Shown one piece after another: positions 45,234 through 52,911 of a stretch of 64,000 nt of DNA. The stretch is taken from assembly GCA_035384965.1 (NCBI GenBank), contig DAOOJE010000003.1:1-64000 (forward strand). The letters run 5' to 3'. The notes below the pieces were generated by a model that did not search any database, was not told where the DNA came from, and saw nothing but the letters and a program-made list of their open reading frames with translations. The stretch is from JAAYVZ01 sp035384965. GTDB taxonomy: Bacteria; Acidobacteriota; Thermoanaerobaculia; Thermoanaerobaculales; Thermoanaerobaculaceae. Each line of letters opens with the position of its first letter. Positions within the stretch are counted from its first letter, which is position 1. The position numbers and the translations under genes were made by a program.

Positions 45234-45861
45234 GCACGCTTCCTTCCCCCAGCAACTCCCCCAGCCCCGGTCGTTCGGAGCCGAGCGCCCGGCGCACGTA
45301 CTTCGCCAGCACGTCCGTCTCGAGGTTCACGAGGTCGCCGGCCCGCCGTTCGCCGAGCGTGGTGGCTTGCAGCGTGACCGGCACCACCGCCACCTCGAAC
45401 CATCCGTCCCCCAGGCCGGACACGGTGAGGGACACGCCGTCCACCGCCACCGAGCCCTTCAGCGCCACCTCCGGCGCGAGTGCCCGCGGGAGCGCGAAGC
45501 GAAGCGTGCGGAACGCGTCCCGGGGGCGCACGGCAATGACCTCCACCGCGGCATCCACGTGCCCGCTCACCAGGTGGCCGCCGAGCCGCTCGCCGAGCCT
45601 CAGCGCCCGCTCGAGGTTCACCCGCCGTCCGGCTCGCAAGCTCCGCGCCGTGGTGCGGGCGAGCGTCTCGGGAGAGAGGTCGGCGGCAAAACCGTCCTCC
45701 ATGACCGCGCTCACCGTCAGGCACATCCCCTGCACCGCGACGCTCTCGCCCGTCTGCAGCGGCTCGCCGGCGAGCACGGCCCGCACCTGCATCCGTGCGC
45801 CACCCCCCGCGGGACGCACCGCGGCCACCTCGCCCACCGCTGTCACGAGGCCGCTAAACAC
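45220..45861 (-). CDS. ribE: Riboflavin synthase alpha chain
   Basis: 213 aa. Two homologous lumazine-binding barrels: first FSGLVTAVGEVAAV...GESVAVQGMCLTV...LGERLGGHLVSGHVD, second VALKGSVAVDGVSLTV...VVPVTLQATTLG. Converts two 6,7-dimethyl-8-ribityllumazine molecules to riboflavin. Start GTG 45861 begins M-FSGLV and overlaps the ribD stop by 8 nt. Position ftsY-ribD-ribE is one transcription unit; no FMN riboswitch is visible upstream in the window. Confidence 0.95.
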   Translation of the reverse strand: MFSGLVTAVGEVAAVRPAGGGARMQVRAVLAGEPLQTGESVAVQGMCLTVSAVMEDGFAADLSPETLARTTARSLRAGRRVNLERALRLGERLGGHLVSGHVDAAVEVIAVRPRDAFRTLRFALPRALAPEVALKGSVAVDGVSLTVSGLGDGWFEVAVVPVTLQATTLGERRAGDLVNLETDVLAKYVRRALGSERPGLGELLGEGSVHAAD

Positions 45862-46963
45862 TGCGGACTCCAGCCACGATCTCGATGTCCTCGCCGAGCC
45901 GGCGGACCTCCTCGAAAACCAGCCGCACGCCCTCTTGCGGCGAGCCGAACCCGAGCCCACCGACAGCCGGGACCGCCTCCTTGCCGCCCAGCAGCAACGG
46001 CGCCACGAAGGCATGCACTTCCTGCGCCAGGCGCTCGTGCAGGAACGACCAGTGCACCTCCCCGCCCCCCTCGACGAGGAGCGAGCTGACGCCGTGCGAC
46101 CCGAGCCAGCGCAGCACGGGCCGCAGCTCGCAGCGGCCTCGCTCGTCCGGGCCCACCTCGACGACGGTCACGCCGATTCGCTCGAGCTCGCGCCCGCGCT
46201 CGGGATTGGCCGGGGCGCGGCAAAAGACCACCACGTCGCCCGGATCCTGGCCGAGGAGCTGGCTGCCCGGCGGCAGCCGGAGATCGCTGTCCAGCACGAC
46301 CCGGATGATGTGCGGGTTCGGGTTGAGGCCGAGGTGGCGCCGCAACCTCGGGTCATCGGCCAGGATCGTCCCGATCCCGACCAGCACCGCGTCGTGCTCC
46401 TCGCGCAGGGCGTAGCCGGCCTGCCGCGAGGGCTCGGAGGTGATCCACCGCGAGCGCCCACCGCGCGCCGCGATCTTCCCGTCGAGCGTCACCGCCATCT
46501 TGAGCGCCACGTACGGCAGCCCGCTCCGCATCCAGTGGCCGAACCTCCGGTTGAGGCGCTCGCACTCGGCGCCGCGGACCCCCTCGATCGCCTCCACGCC
46601 GGCGGCCCGCAGCGTGGCGATGCCGTTGCCGTTGACGAGCGGGTTGGGGTCGCGGGTGCCCACCACGACCCGCGAGATCCCCGCCGCCAGCACCGCGTCC
46701 ACGCACGGCGGAGTCCGGCCGTGATGGGTGCAGGGCTCCAGTGTCACCACCAGCGTGCCGCCCTTCGCTGCCTCTCCCGCCTCGGCGAGCGCGACTACCT
46801 CGGCGTGGGGGCCACCGCACCGCAGGTGTGCCCCTCGCCCGACCGGGCGCCCGCGCGGGTCCAGCACGATCGCCCCCACCATCGGGTTCGGGCTCGCCCC
46901 GTACCGTCCCGCCGCGGCCAGCTCCAGGGCCTCGCCCATCAGCGCGGACCACGCCTCGCTCAC
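45854..46963 (-). CDS. ribD: Bifunctional diaminohydroxyphosphoribosylaminopyrimidine deaminase / reductase
   Basis: 369 aa. N-terminal cytidine-deaminase fold with zinc ligands in GGPHAEVVAL and EPCTHHGRTPPC; C-terminal DHFR-like reductase starting YVALKMAVTLDGKIAARGGRSRWI with LLVEGGGEVH. Carries out the second and third steps of riboflavin synthesis. The GTG start overlaps the ftsY stop (GTGA). Length matches E. coli RibD. Confidence 0.96.
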   Translation of the reverse strand: MSEAWSALMGEALELAAAGRYGASPNPMVGAIVLDPRGRPVGRGAHLRCGGPHAEVVALAEAGEAAKGGTLVVTLEPCTHHGRTPPCVDAVLAAGISRVVVGTRDPNPLVNGNGIATLRAAGVEAIEGVRGAECERLNRRFGHWMRSGLPYVALKMAVTLDGKIAARGGRSRWITSEPSRQAGYALREEHDAVLVGIGTILADDPRLRRHLGLNPNPHIIRVVLDSDLRLPPGSQLLGQDPGDVVVFCRAPANPERGRELERIGVTVVEVGPDERGRCELRPVLRWLGSHGVSSLLVEGGGEVHWSFLHERLAQEVHAFVAPLLLGGKEAVPAVGGLGFGSPQEGVRLVFEEVRRLGEDIEIVAGVRSV

Positions 46964-47853
46964 GCCAGACCCTCCAGTAGCGCGGTCGTGAACGCCTCGG
47001 GGTCGAACGGCAAGAAATCCTCGGGGGTCTCTCCGACCCCGACCCAGCGCACGGGAAGCTGCAGCTCGCGCGCCACCGCCAGCGCCACCCCGCCCTTGGC
47101 CGTGCCGTCGAGCTTGGTGAGCACCACCCCGGTGGCGCCGCCGTGGGTGCGGAACTCCCGCGCCTGGGCGAGCCCGTTGATGCCCGTCGAGGCGTCGAGC
47201 ACGAGCAGCACCTCGTGCGGGCTGCCCGGTACCGCCCGACTACACACGCGCCGCACCTTGTCGAGTTCCGCCATGAGGTTGTGCTTGGTGTGGAGCCGGC
47301 CCGCGGTATCGATCAGCACGTCGCTGGCGCGGCGCGACACCGCCGCCTGCAGCGCATCGAAGACCACGGCGCCCGGATCGGCGCCCGGGCGCTGTGCGAT
47401 GACCTCGATGCCGAGGCGCTGCCCCCACGTCTGGAGCTGCTCGACGGCCGCGGCCCTGAAGGTGTCCGCGGCCACCAGCAGCGGCGTGCCGCCCTGCGCC
47501 TTGACCGCCGCCGCCAGCTTGGCTGCCGTCGTCGTCTTTCCGGTGCCGTTGACGCCGACCACCAGCACGACGTGCGGGTGGCCCCGCACTGCCTGGCCGG
47601 AAGGCGCCGCGAGCTGCCGTGCCACGAAACGGCGCAGCCAGTCGGCCTCTCCCCCGGCGGCGATCTCGCCCCTGCGCCGGGCTCGCTCGAACTCGGCGGC
47701 GATCGTCTCCGCCGCGTCGACGCCCACGTCCGCGGTCAGCAGGACCTCCTCCAGGGCCTCGGGAGACACGTGCCACGCGGGTGTGCCGAGACGTTCGGAC
47801 AGCAAGCTCCTCGTCGCGTCGAGCCCCCGCCGCAATCGCTCCAGAAGTTGCAC
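46960..47853 (-). CDS. ftsY: Signal recognition particle receptor FtsY
   Basis: 297 aa, short form without the long acidic A domain. N domain (VQLLERLRRGLDATRSLLSERLG) then the NG GTPase: P-loop GVNGTGKTTTAAKLA, DTFRAAAVEQL, DTAGRLHTKHNLMAELDK, TKLDGTAKGG and GVGETPEDFLPFD. Docks SRP-ribosome complexes at the membrane. GTG 47853 has GAGGAGG upstream, supporting it over the ATG at 47910. Head of the ftsY-ribD-ribE-orf operon. Confidence 0.95.
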   Translation of the reverse strand: MQLLERLRRGLDATRSLLSERLGTPAWHVSPEALEEVLLTADVGVDAAETIAAEFERARRRGEIAAGGEADWLRRFVARQLAAPSGQAVRGHPHVVLVVGVNGTGKTTTAAKLAAAVKAQGGTPLLVAADTFRAAAVEQLQTWGQRLGIEVIAQRPGADPGAVVFDALQAAVSRRASDVLIDTAGRLHTKHNLMAELDKVRRVCSRAVPGSPHEVLLVLDASTGINGLAQAREFRTHGGATGVVLTKLDGTAKGGVALAVARELQLPVRWVGVGETPEDFLPFDPEAFTTALLEGLA

Positions 47854-47927
47854 AGAACCTCCTCGCTGCCTGGCCGGTACGATACCGGCGCCGGCAGCGG
47901 CAGAGTGCAAGTGTACCTCGATTGGCT

Positions 47928-48209
47928 CCTAGGAGTCTCTCGGAGAAAGCGGAGGGCCCGCGTTGCGGGCGCCGTGGGGCCAGCTGCAAGGCGGAGCGCC
48001 GAAGGCGATGTGCTCCATCGGCGAGGCGCGACAACACCGCAGATGGCCCCACGCCGCCCGCAACCCGAAGGGCGCAGGGGGGGTGCCGGCCGCATGCGGC
48101 GTTGCTCGTCGGCTGCGATGCTCCTGCATCGCCTGCCTCCTCGCGCCTTGCCTGCCCCCGGCAAACCCCCTGCGCGCGAACCCTCCCATTTCTCCGACAG
48201 GCTCCTAAA
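47928..48209. repeat. ~280-bp palindromic intergenic element
   Basis: Terminal 21-mers 47928-47948 and 48189-48209 are inverted copies (17/21; core TCGGAGAAA / TTTCTCCGA with AGGAG / CTCCT). Inside, 47965-47987 and 48039-48061 are a second inverted pair (21/23 identical; core GTGGGGCCA), and GCGATGC-TCCT-GCATCGC (48115-48132) is a perfect hairpin. Open frames on both strands here end in similar short peptides and look spurious. It resembles a MITE/REP-like element; the right end overlaps the stop codon of the roadblock gene. This fills the 350-bp gap between ftsY and 48205. Confidence 0.7.
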
Positions 48210-48576
48210 TTTCCCGGTTGAGGGCCTCGGCCGTGTGGTGCACGGCTCGCGTGGCGCGCCACAGCGGCGTGCCAGGCTCCACCAGCAGCAGCAAGTAATA
48301 GCCGTTCTTGAGGTTGTGTCCGATGACCTTGAGATGGCGCCCGACCAGCGTCAGCGAGTGGACGGCGCCGCCGTCCCCCCGCTCGGACAGCTTCTGCAGG
48401 CGTTTGAGGAAGATGCCGTGGTAGGCACCCTCCAGCTTGAGCTCGTACGGCGTGGCCTGCCGCGTCACCAGCTCGACCGCCTCGCCTTCCCAGTCGAGGA
48501 AGATCGCTCCGTGCGCCCCCGGCACATCCACCAGCAGGTTGGTCAGCAGGTACTGGAACGGCACGTCATTTCCCAC
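48205..48576 (-). CDS. Roadblock/LC7-like small protein
   Basis: About 123 aa. Pattern FQYLLTNLLVDVPGAHGAIFLDWEGEAVELVT...HSLTLVGRHLKVIGHNLKNGYYLLLLVEPG fits a roadblock/LC7 fold (beta-alpha-beta with a hydrophobic central strand), as in MglB and other regulators of small GTPases. No GTPase gene is adjacent. Start is uncertain (GTG 48576, 48579 or 48564), all overlapping or abutting the upstream TPR gene, so it is co-transcribed with it. Confidence 0.6.
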   Translation of the reverse strand: MGNDVPFQYLLTNLLVDVPGAHGAIFLDWEGEAVELVTRQATPYELKLEGAYHGIFLKRLQKLSERGDGGAVHSLTLVGRHLKVIGHNLKNGYYLLLLVEPGTPLWRATRAVHHTAEALNREI

Positions 48577-49348
48577 CACGGGCGCGGATCTCCTGCGCCT
48601 CGGGAGAGTCGGGGCTCGTGGCCAGGATCTTCTTGTACTGCTCCTCCGCTTCCTTGGTGCGGCCCTGGCTTTCGTACAGCCTGGCCAGGGCCATTGCGAG
48701 GTCGGCACGCTCGGGCGCGCGCGCCATCGCCTCCAGGTACGCCTTTTCGGCCAGTTCGGGGTGGCCCAGCCTTTCCTCGACGGAGGCCAGCGCGAGGTAA
48801 GCCTCGACCGGGCCGCCGCTCGTCGTCGAGCGACGCAGGTTCTCCTCTGCCGCCGGGAGGTTGCCCTTGCGGAGGTAGAGCGAGCCCAGGTTGAAGAGCA
48901 CCCCTGCCCGATTGGCATAGGTGGAATCGGCGAGCACCGCCAGGAAGTCGGCCTCGGCCATCGCCAGCTGGCCAAGCTGCAAGTACGCGGCGCCGCGGTT
49001 GTTGCGGGCGTCGGAGTAGGTGGGGGCGAGTTCCAGCGCCTTGTTGAACGAGGCGAGCGCCACCTGGCCGTTCCGCCGCTGCAGCTCGGCGACGCCGAGC
49101 ACGTTGTGCACGGTGGGGTTGCCCGGCTGCAGCGCCCTGGCCGCCTGGAAGTGCTCCACCGCCGCGTCCGCCTTGCCTTCCGCCAGCAGGGTCTGGCCGC
49201 GCTGCATGAGCTTGATGGCCGCCAGCGGGTCGGCGGGGTCGAGCTCCGGCGCCACCCTGGGCGGCGCCGGCTTGCTGCTGGCACACGCCGCCATCACGAC
49301 GGCCACCGTGATCACACCCAGGAGCTTGAAAAGCGCAGACGACTTCAT
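48566..49348 (-). CDS. TPR lipoprotein (PilF/PilW-like)
   Basis: 260 aa. Signal peptide with lipobox VMAAC. Six or so TPR units (TLLAEGKADAAVEHFQAARALQPGNPTVHNVLGVAELQ...). The layout of lipobox plus TPR only is like the type IV pilus assembly factor PilF/PilW, or a general scaffold; no pilus genes are present in the window. Its ATG overlaps the HD-GYP stop by 4 nt. Confidence 0.8.
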   Translation of the reverse strand: MKSSALFKLLGVITVAVVMAACASSKPAPPRVAPELDPADPLAAIKLMQRGQTLLAEGKADAAVEHFQAARALQPGNPTVHNVLGVAELQRRNGQVALASFNKALELAPTYSDARNNRGAAYLQLGQLAMAEADFLAVLADSTYANRAGVLFNLGSLYLRKGNLPAAEENLRRSTTSGGPVEAYLALASVEERLGHPELAEKAYLEAMARAPERADLAMALARLYESQGRTKEAEEQYKKILATSPDSPEAQEIRARGGK

Positions 49349-51057
49349 GCAACCTCCGAGCGGCCCATGGGGACGAGGTCCCCGGCGCGGACCGCGGCGA
49401 AAAACGCATCCACCACCTTGGGATCCAGGCGCCGCCCGGCCATGGCCCGCAGGCGCTCCATGGCGGCCTCCAGGCTCATGCCTTTCTGGTACGGCCGGTC
49501 AGTGGTCATGGCATCGAACGTGTCGGCAATCGAGATGATCCGGGCCACGAGGGGAATGGCCTCGCCCGCGAGGCCATCCGGATAGCCGCTCCCGTCCCAG
49601 TTCTCGTGGTGAGAGCGGATACCGGGCAACATGTCCCGGAGCCGCTTGATCGGGCTGACGATCGCCGCCCCCTTGACCACGTGGTTGCGCATTTGCGCGA
49701 ACTCCTGCTCGGTCAGCGCCTCGGGCTTGAGGAGGATGGCGTCCTCGATGCCGATCTTGCCCACGTCGTGCAGCAGGGCCGCGATCTCGACCCGCTTGAG
49801 CTCCCGTCCCTTGACCCCGAAGTGGTGAGCGACCGCCACCGCGTACTGGCTCACCCGCTCCGAGTGGCCGCGGGTATACGGGTTCTTGGCATCGATCGCC
49901 GCCGCCAGGGCGCGGATCGAGTCAATGAGCAGCTCCTCGTTTTCCTGCAGCGCCTGCCGCAGCGACCGCACGTAGCGGTCGACCGCGTCGGTCATGACGT
50001 TGAAGTTCTCGGCCAGCTGCCCCAGCTCGTTGCGCGAGGCCACTGGAGCCCGCTGGGTGAAGTCGCCGGAGGCCACGGCCGTCGTCACGTCGGCCAGCTT
50101 GCGCAGCGGCGAGGTGATCCGGCGGGCGAGCACGATCCCGGCGAGCATGGCGACGAGGCCGGTCAGCACCGCGAGGAGGAAGCTGCGGGCGGCCATGGCG
50201 TTGACCGCGGCAAAGGCGACATCGAGGTCACGCGCCGTGACGACCGCCCACGGCGGATCCCCCACCGGGCACAGCGAGCCCAGCATGTGCGTCCCGTCGC
50301 CCCGCAAGGGGTCCTCGTACGTCATCGTGAGGCGCACCGGCCCCCGCATGAATTGCGACACCAGCGGGTTGGCGCGCGCGTCCCGGCCGACGCGGTTGCG
50401 GTCGCTCGAGAACAGCACCGTCCCCCGGGCGTCGACGACGTCGACGGTCACGCCCAGGCCGCCGTCCTGCACGAGCAGCGACGCCACGTCCCGCAGCGCC
50501 ACCACGCCCTGCAGCACGCCCGCGACACCGCCCTCGCCGTCGCGCAACGGGAACGAGACGAGCATCACGGGGCCCACGCCCGGCACCCGCTCGACCAGCT
50601 CGCTCGCCGGCCCGCCGTCCAGCGTCGCCGCGAACACCTTGCCGAGCCGTGTCTCGAGGCTCTGCACCGCCTCGTCGGGCAGCCCCTCCCCCTGCAAGAA
50701 CGTTCCCTTGCCGGTCACGTCGAGCAGCCGCAGCAGCACGATGTTCGGCGTGCCGCCGGCCAGGTCGCGAAGGAACGCCGAGCCGGCCTCGCCGGCGAGC
50801 GAGCCCATCACCCGCGGCCGGGCCACCTGGGCGGCGGCTCGCAGCTTGCCGACCGATTCCAGGAGCCGCAGCTCCAGCTCGCGGGCCAGCCCCACCGACT
50901 GCCTGGTGAGGTACTGCTTTTCGAGCGTGGCGACCTGCTCACGGTTGGAGGTCACGAACCCCCAGCCCAACAACCCCACCGGCACCACTGCCAGGGCGAC
51001 CAGCACGGCCGTCAGCGGGTACAGCAGCGACCGAGAAAAAGGCCAGTGGCGCGGCAT
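49345..51057 (-). CDS. Membrane HD-GYP phosphodiesterase with dCache and HAMP
   Basis: 570 aa. Transmembrane helices at 12-32 and 292-311 flank a ~260-residue periplasmic dCache-like sensor. HAMP at ~312-364. HD-GYP domain: H430-D431 in LLHDVGKIGIEDAI, HHENWDGSGYPDG (GYP 491-493). All metal ligands are present, so c-di-GMP hydrolysis is expected. -10 TATAGT at 51069-51074 (minus) lies only 11 nt before the ATG with no Shine-Dalgarno. First gene of the operon with the TPR lipoprotein and roadblock genes. Confidence 0.93.
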   Translation of the reverse strand: MPRHWPFSRSLLYPLTAVLVALAVVPVGLLGWGFVTSNREQVATLEKQYLTRQSVGLARELELRLLESVGKLRAAAQVARPRVMGSLAGEAGSAFLRDLAGGTPNIVLLRLLDVTGKGTFLQGEGLPDEAVQSLETRLGKVFAATLDGGPASELVERVPGVGPVMLVSFPLRDGEGGVAGVLQGVVALRDVASLLVQDGGLGVTVDVVDARGTVLFSSDRNRVGRDARANPLVSQFMRGPVRLTMTYEDPLRGDGTHMLGSLCPVGDPPWAVVTARDLDVAFAAVNAMAARSFLLAVLTGLVAMLAGIVLARRITSPLRKLADVTTAVASGDFTQRAPVASRNELGQLAENFNVMTDAVDRYVRSLRQALQENEELLIDSIRALAAAIDAKNPYTRGHSERVSQYAVAVAHHFGVKGRELKRVEIAALLHDVGKIGIEDAILLKPEALTEQEFAQMRNHVVKGAAIVSPIKRLRDMLPGIRSHHENWDGSGYPDGLAGEAIPLVARIISIADTFDAMTTDRPYQKGMSLEAAMERLRAMAGRRLDPKVVDAFFAAVRAGDLVPMGRSEVA

Positions 51058-51131
51058 ATGTCGAGCCGACTATAGCACGCCGCCGAGGTCTGGGCGACGG
51101 AGCATAAGTACCTGATTGGAGACACTCTTGC

Positions 51132-51812
51132 TCACTCCGGCCCCCAGAACCTCCGGAGCCGCCGGAGGTCGGCCCACGCCTGCGCCTTGGCGGCAGGGTT
51201 GCGGAGCAGGAACGCCGGGTGGTACGTCGGCAGCACGTCGCGCCCTTCCCACGTCTTCCAGACGCCGCGGTACGAGCTGATGGGTGCCGTGGTGCCGAGC
51301 AGGAAGCGAGCCGCGATACGGCCCAGCAGCACAATCACCGCCGGGTTCACGAGCTCGATTTGCCGCCGCAGGTACGGCAGGCAAGCCGCTGCCTCGTCCG
51401 GCTCGGGATCGCGGTTGCCCGGCGGCCGGCACTTGACGATGTTGGCGATGTAGACGTCCTCCCGCCGCAGCCGCATGGCGCGGAGCATGGCGGTGAGGAG
51501 CTGGCCGGCGCGGCCCACGAACGGCTCCCCGCTCGCGTCCTCGTCGGCCCCCGGCCCCTCGCCGACGAACATCAGGCGGGCGTTCGGGTTGCCGACCCCG
51601 AAGACGACGTTGCGCCGGCCGGCGGCCAGCCGGCACTGGCGGCACCGCGCGGCGGTCTCGGACAGCTCCTCGAGGGTCTGGGGCCTCTGTTCGGACACGC
51701 CAGGGAACACCTGCGACGGCGGCGAAGGCGGACCCTCTGCGCCGCGATCGACGTGATGCCACCGCAAATCCCGCAGGTAGAGCAGGAGGTCGCGCTCGTC
51801 CCGCTCCGCCAC
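51132..51812 (-). CDS. Type 4 uracil-DNA glycosylase (Fe-S)
   Basis: 226 aa. Motif A GEGPGADED (84-92) and motif B TYHPAFLLRNP (H198) define the family. The [4Fe-4S] ligands are C57, C60, C128 and C144. Removes uracil from DNA in base-excision repair; the family is commonest in thermophiles and anaerobes. GTG start 4 bp after the rpoZ stop. Last gene of gmk-rpoZ-udg. Confidence 0.93.
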   Translation of the reverse strand: MAERDERDLLLYLRDLRWHHVDRGAEGPPSPPSQVFPGVSEQRPQTLEELSETAARCRQCRLAAGRRNVVFGVGNPNARLMFVGEGPGADEDASGEPFVGRAGQLLTAMLRAMRLRREDVYIANIVKCRPPGNRDPEPDEAAACLPYLRRQIELVNPAVIVLLGRIAARFLLGTTAPISSYRGVWKTWEGRDVLPTYHPAFLLRNPAAKAQAWADLRRLRRFWGPE

Positions 51813-51816
51813 CGGG

Positions 51817-52227
51817 TCACTCTTCCAGGGGGGCCTCGGCGAGCAGGTCCTCCGCGTTGGGGTCGTCCACCTCGAGGCCGTCGTCGAAGTCGAGGGCGTC
51901 CAGGTCCTCCTCGAACTCCTCCTCCTCGGCCTCCGCCTCCGGCTCCGCCGCCACCGCGACCACCGGCAGCGGCGCGGCGAACAGCGGGGCCTGCTCCTCG
52001 CGCTCGCGCTCCAGGGTCTCCTGCTGCCTGATCAGCTCGTACTCCTCGGCCGTGACGGGATGCCACGGCACCGCTCCGGCCATCAGCTCCTCGAGCGCGA
52101 CGCTGGTGGGCTTGACGCCCCGCGTGGCCAGCCGGGGCCGCGCACCGCCAATGAGCTGCTCGGCGCGCTTGGCCGCGATCAGGATGAACCGGAACGTGCT
52201 CTCGACACCCTCGGGCAACCGATACAT
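51817..52227 (-). CDS. rpoZ: RNA polymerase omega subunit with long acidic tail
   Basis: 136 aa. The omega core is FRFILIAAKRAEQLIGGARPRLATRGVKPTSVALEEL, which packs on the beta-prime C-terminus. The tail after residue ~85 is unusually long and acidic (EAEAEEEEFEEDLDALDFDDGLEVDDPNAEDL). ATG 52227 has GGAGG upstream and shares a base with the gmk stop (TGATG). The gmk-rpoZ order is widely conserved. Confidence 0.9.
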   Translation of the reverse strand: MYRLPEGVESTFRFILIAAKRAEQLIGGARPRLATRGVKPTSVALEELMAGAVPWHPVTAEEYELIRQQETLEREREEQAPLFAAPLPVVAVAAEPEAEAEEEEFEEDLDALDFDDGLEVDDPNAEDLLAEAPLEE

Positions 52228-52874
52228 CAGACCTCCACGCACGCGGCCCTGAAGTCAGCCAGGATCCGCTCCGCCAGGGCCGCCTGCCGCGCCGTCCGGC
52301 ACCGGGCCGCGGCGACGATGGCATCCAGCGCCTGGACCGCCTCCTCGAGGCGGTCGTTGATGATAACATAATCGAATCCGGGGTACCGAGCCATTTCCTT
52401 GGCAGCAACGCGGATACGCTTGTCGATCACGGCCGGGGCGTCCTTGCCGCGCTGCTCGAGCCGCTGCCGCAGCACCGCGAGCGACGGCGGAAGCACGAAC
52501 ACGCTCACGGCCTCCGGGATGCGCGATTTGACCTGCTCGGCGCCCTGCACCTCGATGTCGAGGAAGACATCGGCGCCGGCAGCGCGCTGCGCCTCCACGG
52601 CTGAGCGCGACGTCCCGTAAAGGTTGCCGACGTACTCGGCCCACTCCAGGAACTCGCCACGCTCGATCATGGCCGCGAACGTCGGGCGGTCCACGAAGTG
52701 GTAGTCCACGCCGTTTCGCTCGCCCTCGCGCGGGGCCCGCGTCGTGTGGGACACCGAAAAGTACGACGGCCAGCCGCGCCCGGCCATCGCCGCCATCACC
52801 TGCCGGATGATCGTGGTCTTGCCGCCGCCCGAGGGCGAGGCCACGATGAACACCCCTCCCGAAACCGCCGCCAC
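52227..52874 (-). CDS. gmk: Guanylate kinase
   Basis: 215 aa. P-loop ASPSGGGKTT, then SYFSVSHTTRAPREGERNGVDYHFV and GEFLEWAEYVGNLYGTS, which bind GMP. Phosphorylates GMP to GDP. GTG 52874 is preferred over the ATG at 52913: GGAGG lies 5 nt upstream of it and the -10 TACTAT (52900-52895) lies between the two candidates. Confidence 0.95.
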   Translation of the reverse strand: MAAVSGGVFIVASPSGGGKTTIIRQVMAAMAGRGWPSYFSVSHTTRAPREGERNGVDYHFVDRPTFAAMIERGEFLEWAEYVGNLYGTSRSAVEAQRAAGADVFLDIEVQGAEQVKSRIPEAVSVFVLPPSLAVLRQRLEQRGKDAPAVIDKRIRVAAKEMARYPGFDYVIINDRLEEAVQALDAIVAAARCRTARQAALAERILADFRAACVEV

Positions 52875-52894
52875 GCGCGCCTCCGGGGCGAATG

Positions 52895-52904
52895 ATAGTA
52901 CGAT
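52895..52904. promoter_or_regulatory. Overlapping divergent -10 elements, gmk / lpxL-like
   Basis: ATAGTACGAT holds TACTAT on the minus strand (gmk) and TACGAT on the plus strand (52899-52904, acyltransferase). The plus -10 ends 7 nt before ATG 52912 with no Shine-Dalgarno. Confidence 0.5.
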
Positions 52905-52911
52905 CCGTTCC

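Noticed and set aside
45862..46014. Upstream extension of riboflavin synthase to 46014
   Set aside because: The extra 51 residues are antisense-like Arg/Ser-rich sequence inside ribD; the family starts at M-FSGLV (GTG 45861).
47929..48189. 86-codon minus ORF (and a plus-strand counterpart) in the ftsY upstream gap
   Set aside because: Both are made entirely of the palindromic element; ends of both reading frames mirror the inverted repeat, so they are not genes.
48566..49348. Naming the TPR lipoprotein pilF/pilW
   Set aside because: Only architecture matches; no pilus genes are nearby.
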